NCBI GenBank assembly: GCA_018660305.1
Contig: JABJKO010000040.1
Location: 1-19,896, forward strand
Direction: 5' to 3'
Length of the DNA: 19,896 bases
Source: Rhodospirillaceae bacterium
Lineage (GTDB): Bacteria > Pseudomonadota > Alphaproteobacteria > MPNO01 > UBA2964
Below, in pieces: positions 1-6,890 of this stretch; the stretch's first letter is position 1, and each line of letters opens with the position of its first letter. The translations under genes and the position numbers were made by a program. The notes beneath the pieces are model-generated. The model was not told where the DNA came from. It did not search any database and was given only the letters and a program-made list of their open reading frames with translations.

Positions 1-2
1 AC

Positions 3-725
3 CGCCCGCGCCGGCCCGACGAGCTCGATAGCGCACAGGGCGGCGGCGTGGTGTACAGCCAGGCCTCCCATCAGATCGATGTGACCCGTTTTCTCGCCGG
101 CGGGATGATAGAGACTATCTATGCGACCACCGGCAATTACGACCCCGCCCGGCCCACCGAGGGCGCCTATAGCGCCATGCTGAAATTTGCCAGCGGCGTG
201 GTAGCCAATCTGACCTTCTCGGGCTACGGCCATTTTGATTCCGATGAGTTCTGCGGCTGGCGTGGGGAAACCGGCGGGCTCAAGGATCCAGCCAATTACG
301 GCGCGGCGCGGCGCGCACTGAGCGAGCTCGGCGGCGGTGATGCCGAGGCTACCCTCAAGGCCGACCGTGCCTATGGCGGGCGCGCTTCCGCGCCCCTGCC
401 CGCCGGGCCACCCGAGGGACTATCGCACGAGCATTTCGGCTTGTTCGTCCTGAGCTGCGCCCGATGCGATATCCGCCCCCTGCCGGACGGCGTGCGGGTC
501 TATGCGGACGATCAGATTATCAACCACTCGCTGGCCCCACCCACCGTGCCACGGGCCGAAGTAATCGATGAACTCTGCGCCGCCATCCTCGACGACGTCC
601 CACCGCTGCATACCGGCGCGTGGGGACGGGCCACCTTCGAAGCCTGCGAGGCCGTCATCCAGTCCGCCACCGAAGCCCGCGAAATCCGGCTCAGCCACCA
701 GGTGGCAACCGGCGGGCCTGTCTGA
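3..725 (+). CDS. Gfo/Idh/MocA family oxidoreductase, 5' end outside the window (partial)
   Basis: The reading frame is open to the left edge, so the gene starts upstream; about 240 codons remain. The N-terminal Rossmann NAD(P)-binding half is missing and the visible part is the C-terminal substrate/dimerisation half. The frame begins RPRRPDELDSAQGGGVVYSQ and continues with SHQIDVTRFLAGG, the stretch around the conserved H-x-x-D of this fold, then a beta-sheet-rich domain with TGNYDPARPTEGAYSAML. This arrangement resembles the phthalate 4,5-cis-dihydrodiol dehydrogenase type, which would oxidise a cis-dihydrodiol to a catechol with NAD+; that assignment is by recall of the family, not by search. 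A Rieske oxygenase lies about 10 kb away and would make such a substrate, but the genes are not in one operon. The superfamily call is firm; the substrate is open. Confidence 0.8.
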   Translation, partial: RPRRPDELDSAQGGGVVYSQASHQIDVTRFLAGGMIETIYATTGNYDPARPTEGAYSAMLKFASGVVANLTFSGYGHFDSDEFCGWRGETGGLKDPANYGAARRALSELGGGDAEATLKADRAYGGRASAPLPAGPPEGLSHEHFGLFVLSCARCDIRPLPDGVRVYADDQIINHSLAPPTVPRAEVIDELCAAILDDVPPLHTGAWGRATFEACEAVIQSATEAREIRLSHQVATGGPV

Positions 726-754
726 AAGCCGGCCTCGATAGACGCACCCCCGGT

Positions 755-804
755 TAGCGCATAGACTCTCAACGACAACGCATACAGACAGGACACCAAC
801 GCAT
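755..804. repeat. Three CGCAT-containing octamers spaced exactly 21 bp
   Basis: TAGCGCAT at 755-762, CAACGCAT at 776-783 and CAACGCAT at 797-804 lie on one face of the helix (two turns apart) in the 102-bp leader between the dehydrogenase and the TauE/SafE gene. This could be a tandem operator or a decayed 21-bp tandem repeat. The bases between the octamers are only weakly alike. No promoter hexamers were recognised nearby. Confidence 0.35.
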
Positions 805-827
805 GCCCCCCAGAGCCTGATCCCGTT

Positions 828-1595
828 ATGGAAACCGGCTTCCTGGGTGTCCCTGATGTGGACGGTGTTATCTTCCTTGGGCTGACGCTGATATCCCTGT
901 GTGCCGCCTTCGTCACCGCGGTGAGCGGGTCGGCTGGAGGGCTGTTGCTGCTCGGCACCCTGGCGCTGGTGTTTCCGCCCACCGTGCTGATCCCGGTACA
1001 CACAGTCGTGATGCTCGGCGACAGTGTCAGCCGGGCAGCCATCCTGTGGCGCCACGTTTTATGGGCGGCGCAGCTTCCCTTCTTCATCGGCGCGGCACTT
1101 GGCGCCCTCGTCGGTGGCCAGATCTTCGTCACCCTTCCGACGGCCACACTGCAGGTCATTCTTGGGATTTTCATCATTGTCTTCACATGGATGCCTAAAA
1201 TAGCAAGCACGGGCTCGCTTCGCGGTCGCTTCAGTCTGATCGGTTTCACCGCCACGTTCGTTGGCATGTTTGTGAGCGCTGTGGGCGCGCTGGTGGGGCC
1301 GTTCGTCGGCGCCGCCTGTCCCGACCGGCGCCAATTGATAAGTACTTTCTCGGCTTTAATGGGCCTCGTTCATCTCTGCAAGCTGGTGGCCTTCGGGCTC
1401 CTGGGGGTCACGCTGGCGCCTTATCTGCCCCTGATGGCTGCCATGGTCGCCACGGCCGTTATCGGCAATCTGATCGGCAGCCGCGTGCTCAACCGCATTC
1501 CCGAAAATGCCTTCCGCCTGATATTCCGGTTGGTGCTTACCGCGCTGGCTCTGCGTATCCTGTGGCTTGCCGCCAGAAATGCGGGAATTCTTTAG
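828..1595 (+). CDS. TauE/SafE family membrane exporter (copy 1)
   Basis: The 255-residue integral membrane protein has about eight hydrophobic helices and the two internal repeats typical of the family (roughly residues 10-110 and 135-250). Conserved features include a small-residue-rich helix around VSGSAGG, the IPVHTVV segment near residue 45 and the mirrored GPFVGA stretch in the second half. Members carry organic or inorganic sulfur-containing anions, or other organic anions, across the inner membrane; the substrate here is unknown. The ATG at 828 has only a weak ribosome site. It is supported because the second copy at 12278-13057 starts with the matching FLGVPD-type N-terminus. The gene follows the dehydrogenase by 102 bp on the same strand and may be co-transcribed with it. 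Confidence 0.85.
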   Translation: METGFLGVPDVDGVIFLGLTLISLCAAFVTAVSGSAGGLLLLGTLALVFPPTVLIPVHTVVMLGDSVSRAAILWRHVLWAAQLPFFIGAALGALVGGQIFVTLPTATLQVILGIFIIVFTWMPKIASTGSLRGRFSLIGFTATFVGMFVSAVGALVGPFVGAACPDRRQLISTFSALMGLVHLCKLVAFGLLGVTLAPYLPLMAAMVATAVIGNLIGSRVLNRIPENAFRLIFRLVLTALALRILWLAARNAGIL

Positions 1596-1628
1596 AAATT
1601 TTTCACGATTTCCGTTGCGTCGATCAGT

Positions 1629-2039
1629 TTAGTAATAATCCAGCATCTGGGAAATTTCGAACTCCACATCAAGCGCCTTTTCAGCCTGGCGAATTGTCCG
1701 CCACACCTCTTGCCAGGCGTCAAACTCTTTTTGTTGTCTCACCCTGGCCGCGAGCATTTCCGGAGACATGGGTTTTCGTGAACGCTTCGCAGCCACGAAC
1801 GTCATTCCTTCTTTTATGCCAAGTTCCGTGAGTGCCTTCCGTAGCTGACCAAATTGACTTTTTTGCGCTCGAAAATCACCCGCGGCACCTGCCATAAAGA
1901 CTTTTTTACTGTCACCGTTGTTTGAGATTACGAGTGCGGTACGACCGTCTTTCAGGGCTTCATACTCAACACCCTCCATAGCGCGCAGTTGCTCCACCAC
2001 CGCCTTGAGCCATCGGTTTTGTGCCGCACTATCGGACAT
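1629..2039 (-). CDS. Small protein of unknown function
   Basis: This 136-residue soluble, charged protein has no signal peptide or membrane segment. The ATG has an AGGA ribosome site about 8 bases upstream, which supports a real gene. Residues 8-70 (LKAVVEQLRAMEGVEYEALK, then a GRTALVISNNG-type strand, KKVFMAGAAGDFRAQKSQFG and a helix) have the helix-strand-strand-strand-helix order of HicA-like or dsRBD-like small domains often found in phage and plasmid proteins. That is a fold-level impression only. Residues 95-136 are predicted mostly helical. It lies 170 bp downstream of the PhyH gene on the same strand, and its 3' end faces the TauE/SafE gene with a 33-bp gap. Confidence 0.6.
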   Translation of the reverse strand: MSDSAAQNRWLKAVVEQLRAMEGVEYEALKDGRTALVISNNGDSKKVFMAGAAGDFRAQKSQFGQLRKALTELGIKEGMTFVAAKRSRKPMSPEMLAARVRQQKEFDAWQEVWRTIRQAEKALDVEFEISQMLDYY

Positions 2040-2141
2040 ATGGTGATCCTGTTTCTTATCCGAATTTGAAAGATGTCAGTTCGGTCTTCACGTCGAAAAT
2101 TTGGGTTCGTCTGTCAAGGCGATCCAATATTCTTTATCCTC

Positions 2142-2176
2142 ATTATAGGGGCTTCGCTCCACGAACACGTCCCCTA
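2142..2176 (-). promoter_or_regulatory. Candidate promoter with overlapping inverted repeat, upstream of the small unknown gene
   Basis: On the minus strand TATAAT (2142-2147) is a perfect -10 hexamer about 100 bp before the ATG at 2039. No good -35 hexamer is seen at 16-18 bp. TAGGGG (2146-2151) and CCCCTA (2171-2176) form a 6-bp inverted repeat with a 19-nt centre that overlaps the -10 region and could be an operator. The rest of the 170-bp gap 2040-2209 shows nothing further apart from the AGGA ribosome site. Confidence 0.3.
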
Positions 2177-2209
2177 ATATCCAGAAACGGCGAACCACCG
2201 CGCATCAGC

Positions 2210-3037
2210 TCAGCTCTTGCCGCCGGCGGCGATCTTGTTGTTGGTCGACTCACGGAACCGCTCCAGCGTGTTGTCCATCATCTCGATACAGGCCGGATCG
2301 AAATCGCGGGCCGGTCGGGGATCGGGCAGCCAGTTTCCCAGGGCATCTTCCCCTCGCAGCAGCATGGCCGTCGCCCCGTCGAACCGTTTCTCGCGCACAT
2401 GGGGCGGGCAGTAATGGATGGAAAACCCGATACGGGCATGGTCCGACAAATTGGGGCTGGATCCATGCACCACGCTCTCGTGATGCAATGAGAACTGGCC
2501 GGGCTTCAGGATGGCTTTGACCGCCAGGTTTTCGTCGGTATCGACCACCGTCTGGCCGTTACTGGACATATTGTTGGGATCGGGAATGAGTTCGTGGACC
2601 GCGACGGTCTTATGACTGCCGGGGATGAACTGGATACAGCCGGACTCGGTGTCAGATGCATTGAACGACACCCAGGCCGTCAGGGTCTCCGCCGGCCGCG
2701 TGCCATAGAAAAAACTGTCCGTGTGCCAGGAGATAAAACGCTCATCGCCGGGTTTTTTGATAAAGAACGTCGCCCCCCAGCACAGGATGGTGGGGCCGAT
2801 GATGTCTTCGATCACATCCAGAAGACGCGGCTGGCTGATCAGATCGCACAGCCAGGGAAACGGCAGGTGCGCCTTGATGCGGAAGCGTTGCGAGACATCG
2901 CCCCCGACTTCTGTTTCCAGCGCCTCGAAACGGCCGAACAGCGTGGCCGCGGCGGCTTCGCCTAGCAGATCAAGGGGCGCCAGGAACCCCTGATCGTGAT
3001 ACTGCGCAACCTCGTCGCCGCTGAGCACTTTGGGCAT
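2210..3037 (-). CDS. Phytanoyl-CoA dioxygenase (PhyH) family protein
   Basis: A 275-residue Fe(II)/2-oxoglutarate-dependent oxygenase of the PhyH fold. The iron triad is visible as His105 and Asp107 in FISWHTDSFF and His191 in SVVHGSSPN. Arg202 in DHARIGFS is the expected 2-oxoglutarate anchor. Between them is the long FIPGSHK segment typical of the family. Bacterial members hydroxylate varied small molecules, so the substrate is not predictable. The frame can be extended to a TTG at 3067, but the ATG at 3037 is preferred: the product then begins MPKVLSGDEVAQYHDQGFLA, a typical family N-terminus, and a GGGA motif lies about 11 bases upstream. It is divergent from the cytochrome gene. Confidence 0.88.
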   Translation of the reverse strand: MPKVLSGDEVAQYHDQGFLAPLDLLGEAAAATLFGRFEALETEVGGDVSQRFRIKAHLPFPWLCDLISQPRLLDVIEDIIGPTILCWGATFFIKKPGDERFISWHTDSFFYGTRPAETLTAWVSFNASDTESGCIQFIPGSHKTVAVHELIPDPNNMSSNGQTVVDTDENLAVKAILKPGQFSLHHESVVHGSSPNLSDHARIGFSIHYCPPHVREKRFDGATAMLLRGEDALGNWLPDPRPARDFDPACIEMMDNTLERFRESTNNKIAAGGKS

Positions 3038-3103
3038 GGTCAAGCCGGTCCCTGTCTTGTTTTGCAAAGCATGGCCAGAAAATTCCCGGCAGGCAAGTTA
3101 CCC

Positions 3104-3137
3104 GACTTAACCGCGGGAAGTTTATTCAGGTTAAGTC
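3104..3137. promoter_or_regulatory. Perfect 9-bp inverted repeat between divergent PhyH and cytochrome genes
   Basis: GACTTAACC (3104-3112) and GGTTAAGTC (3129-3137) are exact reverse complements with a 16-nt centre and 25-bp spacing between arm midpoints. They lie in the shared 189-bp intergenic region, in a position suited to an operator controlling one or both genes. There is no T-run after either arm, so a terminator is unlikely. Confidence 0.45.
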
Positions 3138-3226
3138 CAGGAAACGTCATCTCCCCTAGGCTGGCAGCTTCATTTGTCGGAGATCCACTGGATTGGGCCT
3201 TAGTGTCACCATCATGAGGGAGAGCC

Positions 3227-3544
3227 ATGCGCAACCTAGCCATCGTCATCGCGGCACTTTCAGCCATGACCACTTCCGCAATGGGTCAGTCCGGCCCGGG
3301 GGACGCCAGCCAGGGCCACGAAATGGCGCGCACCGTATGCGCCGAGTGCCATCGCGTCGAAAAGGGACAAAAAACCCGCAAACTGTCGCCGATAAAAGCG
3401 TTTCAGGAAATCGCCAATAATCCGGCGAGAACCGCCCTGAGCTTGCGGGTCTTTTTGAGAACGCCTCACCGAAACATGCCGAATTTGGTGCTGACCGAGG
3501 CCGAGACCGACAACATCATTGCCTATATTCACAGCCTGCAATGA
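3227..3544 (+). CDS. Small periplasmic c-type cytochrome
   Basis: A 105-residue protein with an N-terminal signal peptide (residues 1-20, cleavage probably after SAMG) followed by a single class I cytochrome c domain. The haem attachment site is Cys38-Ala-Glu-Cys41-His42. Met84 in HRNMPNLVLT is the likely sixth ligand, followed by the C-terminal helix typical of the fold. Its role would be single-electron transfer in the periplasm; partner oxidase or dehydrogenase is unknown. The ATG has a good GGGAG ribosome site five bases upstream. It reads in the same direction as the two-component genes 137 bp further on, but a weak hairpin lies between. At 105 residues including the signal it is compact but normal for the class. 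Confidence 0.88.
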   Translation: MRNLAIVIAALSAMTTSAMGQSGPGDASQGHEMARTVCAECHRVEKGQKTRKLSPIKAFQEIANNPARTALSLRVFLRTPHRNMPNLVLTEAETDNIIAYIHSLQ

Positions 3545-3550
3545 CGGGCG

Positions 3551-3567
3551 ATTGCGAACGCAATTTT
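3551..3567 (+). terminator. Weak hairpin followed by TTTT after the cytochrome gene
   Basis: ATTGC (3551-3555) pairs with GCAAT (3560-3564) around a GAAC tetraloop and runs into TTTT (3564-3567), starting 7 bases after the stop codon. The stem is only 5 bp and AT-containing, so it may be inefficient. Further on, CGCGA-ATA-TCGCG (3596-3608) is a second small palindrome. The rest of 3568-3681 shows nothing clear except GGAGG at 3662-3666 before the next gene. Confidence 0.35.
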
Positions 3568-3681
3568 CCCCAACATCAGCAATCCCGTCGGATAACGCGA
3601 ATATCGCGGAGTTTTGATTGGGGTTTTGCAAGAGCCGCCCATACTTCTTGGTGGTAATCACCGGAGGCGCTGATAGATAGG

Positions 3682-4392
3682 ATGACGGCCCGCAACGTCC
3701 TTGTAATCGAAGACAACCACGAGATCGCCGGACTGTTATCGCTGCACCTGAAAGATATGGGATGCCGCGTGCAGTTGGAACAGGACGGGCAGCAGGGCCT
3801 GTCCCATGCCCGGTCGAATCCGCCGGATCTCATCGTTCTGGACCTGATGCTGCCGGGGATGGATGGGATCGAGATCTGCCGCCAGCTTCGCCAGGATGAC
3901 AGCCATACGCCCATTCTCATGCTCACGGCGCGGTCCTCGGAAACCGACCGGGTCGCCGGCCTCGATACCGGGGCCGATGATTATATGATCAAGCCTTTCA
4001 GCATTCCGGAATTTCTCGCCCGGGTGAAGGCCATGTTCCGCCGTCAGGAGAATTTCTCGCAGCCAGCCGGAAGCATGTCGACATCCGTTCGTGCCGGCAG
4101 GCTCCATTTGGACATGGAAAAACGTTTCGTCAGCGTCGGCGGCAATGCCATCGATCTCACGGCCCGGGAATTCGACCTTCTGGTTCAGTTCGCCACCCAT
4201 CCGGGACGGGTCTATACGCGTTCCCAACTGCTCGATCTGGTGTGGGGTCACAACAATTCCAGCTTCGAACACACCGTCAATTCCCACATCAACCGGCTTC
4301 GCGCCAAGATCGAAACCGATCCGGCGAAACCCGATTACGTGCTCACGGTCTGGGGTGTCGGCTACAAGTTCAGCGACCGGTTCGACCGTTGA
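3682..4392 (+). CDS. OmpR/PhoB-family response regulator
   Basis: A 236-residue DNA-binding response regulator. The receiver domain (about 4-118) has the acidic pair Glu10/Asp11, phospho-acceptor Asp54 in IVLDLMLPGMDG, Thr82 and Lys104 in YMIKPF. The winged-helix output domain (about 135-232) includes LTAREFDLLVQFATHPGRVY and a C-terminal VWGVGYKF hairpin, both diagnostic of the OmpR class. It would be phosphorylated by the histidine kinase encoded next, whose TTG start overlaps its stop codon, so the two are translationally coupled. The ATG lies about 15 bases after a GGAGG, a long spacing. A likely target is the spondin-domain gene downstream. Confidence 0.95.
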   Translation: MTARNVLVIEDNHEIAGLLSLHLKDMGCRVQLEQDGQQGLSHARSNPPDLIVLDLMLPGMDGIEICRQLRQDDSHTPILMLTARSSETDRVAGLDTGADDYMIKPFSIPEFLARVKAMFRRQENFSQPAGSMSTSVRAGRLHLDMEKRFVSVGGNAIDLTAREFDLLVQFATHPGRVYTRSQLLDLVWGHNNSSFEHTVNSHINRLRAKIETDPAKPDYVLTVWGVGYKFSDRFDR

Positions 4393-5879
4393 AGAAATTG
4401 CTGCCGAGAACCCTTTATGGACAGCTTGTCCTGGCGCTTCTCGCCCTGTTCGCCATAACCGGCATCGCCTATGTAACGCTGACCATCGTGACCACCCGTC
4501 TCCATCTTCAGGAGGTGACCCAGAAACTCCACCGCTCCATCGCCGCCAACATCGTCAAGGAGCAATGGCTCATGCGCGGCGACATGATCAATAAGGCGGC
4601 GTTAAAAGAAATCTTTAACCGGCTGATGGGCGTGAATCCGAGCATCGAGGTCTATTTGCTGGATGGCAGCGGCCGCATCCTCTCCTATTCGGCGCCGGCG
4701 GAAAAAATCAAGCGGAATCGCGTTTCCCTGGCGCCTATCGGAACCTTTCTCGCCAATACGGGAGAGACTCCCATCCGCGGCGACGATCCGCGCAGCGTGA
4801 ACGGGGAAAAAGTCTTCTCGGTGGCGCCGATTTATGATTCCGGAGCCATGGCGGGGTTTCTCTATATCGTCCTCGGTGGCGAGGAGTTCGATTCCGTGGT
4901 CGCTCTTTTCCAGCGTAGTCAGGTCCTGCGTCTCAGCGCCGGCATTACCATCGCGGCGTTGCTGCTCACCATCGTGATCGGCGCCCTGTCGTTCAATTGG
5001 CTGACTCGCAGATTACGGCTTCTATCCAGCCATATGAGCACCTTCAGACGGTCCGGATTTACCGATCCCCCCACCCTTCCCAAATGGCGTAGCGACAGCA
5101 CGGGCGATGAAATAGACCAGCTCGGGCGGGCGTTCGGGGAGATGTCAGACCGTATCACCGAGCAGATCGACCAGCTCAAACAGGCGGATGCGGACCGCCG
5201 CGATATGGTGGCTTCCATCTCTCATGATTTGAGAACACCGCTGGCGTCTCTGGTTGGCTATCTGGAAACCCTCGCGCTCAAGGACGACACCCTGACCGAT
5301 GAGGAAAAGCAGACCTACCTTGCCCTGGCGGTGGGTCATGGCGAGCGGCTGTCGCGTCTGATCGCCGATCTGTTCGAGCTGGCAACGCTGGAGGCCACCG
5401 ACGCCAGCATCAAGCCGGAACCCTTTCTGATCAACGAACTGGCCAACGACATAGCTCAGAGATTCAGGCTCAAGGCGGAAAGCAAACACCTCAAGCTGAT
5501 TACCGATATTCCCCAACAGGCGCCTTTCGTCACCGGAGGCATCGCTCTGATCGAACGTGTCCTCGAAAACCTGATCGACAACGCCCTCAAATACACGCCG
5601 GAAAACGGCGCTGTAACCCTGGCGCTGTCGGTCGACGACGGCAGGATCACCACCCGGGTTTTCGATACCGGCCCGGGCATAAATGCGGACGATCTGCCGC
5701 GCATTTTCGACCGCTTCTTCCAAATCAATCCGGCGCGCGGCCACTCGGCAAACGGGGCCGGGCTGGGTCTCGCCATCGCGCAGCGAATTCTGCAGCTGCA
5801 TGACGGCGCCATTGCCGTGGAAAGCCGGCCGGGCCACGGCACGAGTTTCAGTTTTCTGCTCACCACGACCACCCCCTGA
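4389..5879 (+). CDS. Membrane sensor histidine kinase
   Basis: Partner kinase of the preceding regulator. The frame is open further upstream, but the TTG at 4389 overlaps the regulator's TGA (TTGA) and gives a normal N-terminus beginning KKLLPRTLYGQL, so it is chosen; the product is 496 residues. Order: membrane helix about 11-35, periplasmic sensor region about 36-175, second helix about 180-203, HAMP-like linker to about 250, HisKA dimerisation domain with the phospho-acceptor His269 in SISHDLRTPL, then the ATPase domain with the N box (ENLIDNALKYTPE, Asn388), G1 (DTGPGI, Asp416) and G2 (GAGLGLAI, near 446-453). All catalytic motifs are intact. The periplasmic region has no recognised ligand signature. 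Confidence 0.94.
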   Translation: MKKLLPRTLYGQLVLALLALFAITGIAYVTLTIVTTRLHLQEVTQKLHRSIAANIVKEQWLMRGDMINKAALKEIFNRLMGVNPSIEVYLLDGSGRILSYSAPAEKIKRNRVSLAPIGTFLANTGETPIRGDDPRSVNGEKVFSVAPIYDSGAMAGFLYIVLGGEEFDSVVALFQRSQVLRLSAGITIAALLLTIVIGALSFNWLTRRLRLLSSHMSTFRRSGFTDPPTLPKWRSDSTGDEIDQLGRAFGEMSDRITEQIDQLKQADADRRDMVASISHDLRTPLASLVGYLETLALKDDTLTDEEKQTYLALAVGHGERLSRLIADLFELATLEATDASIKPEPFLINELANDIAQRFRLKAESKHLKLITDIPQQAPFVTGGIALIERVLENLIDNALKYTPENGAVTLALSVDDGRITTRVFDTGPGINADDLPRIFDRFFQINPARGHSANGAGLGLAIAQRILQLHDGAIAVESRPGHGTSFSFLLTTTTP

Positions 5880-5931
5880 CACCCCATCCCCTCAAGTAAT
5901 CGTGAACATCTCCGCCGCCGCGGGCGGGCTG

Positions 5932-5953
5932 CCGTGACACTTTCGTGATTTTT
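5932..5953 (+). promoter_or_regulatory. Tandem 11-bp direct repeat, candidate OmpR-family binding site
   Basis: CCGTGACACTT (5932-5942) is followed without gap by TCGTGATTTTT (5943-5953), with CGTGA recurring exactly 11 bp apart and 7 of 11 bases identical. A further CGTGA starts at 5901. OmpR/PhoB-type regulators bind head-to-tail repeats with this periodicity. The site lies 106 bp before the spondin-domain gene and just downstream of the regulator-kinase pair, so direct control is plausible but inferred. Confidence 0.4.
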
Positions 5954-5987
5954 GCTTCTTAGGGTCCGCGAGTGACTTGATGGGAGG

Positions 5988-5999
5988 GGCCGCGCGGCC
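5988..5999. repeat. 12-bp perfect palindrome upstream of the spondin-domain gene
   Basis: GGCCGCGCGGCC is fully self-complementary. In a GC-rich genome such a word can occur by chance. It could be a regulatory site or part of the spondin mRNA leader. There is no T-run next to it, so it is not read as a terminator. Confidence 0.3.
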
Positions 6000-6058
6000 A
6001 ATCGAGTCCAGGGCTTTCAATCCCCACTTTCAACCGATGCGCGGAGGGAGAAATTCAT

Positions 6059-6757
6059 ATGAAACACACGATATTGAAGGCGCTGGCCGTAAGCGCTCTT
6101 GTCGCCGGCGGAATCGCGGCGACCAGTCAAATTGCTCTGGCCGGCAGCAAGACCTACCGGGTCACCGTTGCCAATGCCACCGGCGGTCAGCCCCTGGCAC
6201 CCGGATTGCTCATCACCCATAACAGCAGTTTTTCACTGTTCCAGGTCAACGCAGCCCCCTCTCTGGGACTGGCGACCATGGCAGAGACCGGGGATCCGAG
6301 TGTGCTGGCCGGTGAAGTCAGCGGAGCGCCTGGTGTCTCCGCGGCAGAAGTTCTTGTCGGCTCCGGTGCGGGGGCGCCTGTTGCTCTACCCGGCGAGACC
6401 AACAGCCGTCTCATCACGGCATCGGGCAACGCCAAGTATTTCAGCGCCGCGGGGATGCTGGCGGCAACCAATGACGCGGTCTACGCCGTGCGCGGCGTTC
6501 GCTTGCCGAAGCACGGCAAGATCACGGTACACGCGGCCGCCTATGACGCCGGCAGCGAGGCCAACAACGAGATTGGCACCGATATCCCTGCCGTTGGCGG
6601 CAATGTCGGGGACCCTGGCGTGGACAACGGTGACGGAGAGGGTTTCATCCACATCCATCGCGGAGTCCATGGTGGCGTCGACCTTGACCCCGCGACCCAC
6701 GACTGGCGCAACCCGGTAGTGGAAATCACCATCGAGCGTGTAAGCGGTCACAATTGA
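6059..6757 (+). CDS. Secreted spondin-domain protein
   Basis: A 232-residue protein with a clear signal peptide (positive start, hydrophobic 8-22, cleavage probably after ALA at 26-28) and one domain covering the rest. KTYRVTVANATGGQPLAPGL, the ITHNSSFSLFQV strand, the LATMAETGDPSVLAGEV stretch and a C-terminal segment with paired Asp, Asn and Gly (about 180-215) match the bacterial spondin N-terminal domain. In animals this domain belongs to extracellular-matrix proteins; in bacteria its function is poorly known, probably binding or adhesion at the cell surface or periplasm. A good ribosome site (GGAGGGAG) precedes the ATG. The gene follows the two-component pair with a 179-bp leader and ends in a strong hairpin, so it is probably its own regulated transcript. 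Confidence 0.82.
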   Translation: MKHTILKALAVSALVAGGIAATSQIALAGSKTYRVTVANATGGQPLAPGLLITHNSSFSLFQVNAAPSLGLATMAETGDPSVLAGEVSGAPGVSAAEVLVGSGAGAPVALPGETNSRLITASGNAKYFSAAGMLAATNDAVYAVRGVRLPKHGKITVHAAAYDAGSEANNEIGTDIPAVGGNVGDPGVDNGDGEGFIHIHRGVHGGVDLDPATHDWRNPVVEITIERVSGHN

Positions 6758-6819
6758 TCTGACGGATTTCGTTTCTCCGCTCTCTCTGACGGAGCGCGGT
6801 GACCGTAAGATCCGGTATG

Positions 6820-6875
6820 ACGCCACGTCCCACCCTGCCCATGGCAATGCCCGGCAGTTGGGGACGTGGCGTTTT
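6820..6875 (+). terminator. Rho-independent terminator of the spondin-domain gene
   Basis: ACGCCACGTCCC (6820-6831) pairs perfectly over 12 bp with GGGACGTGGCGT (6861-6872). Inside the loop CTGCC (6835-6839) pairs with GGCAG (6853-6857). TTTT follows at 6872-6875. There is no A-run on the left side, so it works for plus-strand transcripts only and does not serve the convergent MFS gene ending at 6891. The 133-bp gap 6758-6890 holds nothing else clear besides a short CTCCG/CGGAG pairing at 6775-6794. Confidence 0.7.
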
Positions 6876-6890
6876 CCGTATCAAGGACGC

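Noticed and set aside
803..820. Five-codon mini-ORF (MPPRA) before TauE/SafE copy 1
   Set aside because: No ribosome site and no attenuation-type codon bias; probably chance.
3038..3067. TTG start extending the PhyH protein by ten residues
   Set aside because: The ATG at 3037 gives the usual family N-terminus; the extension adds no conserved residues.
3596..3608. CGCGA-ATA-TCGCG palindrome before the response regulator
   Set aside because: Arms are short and such words are common in GC-rich DNA; kept only as a remark, not as an operator.
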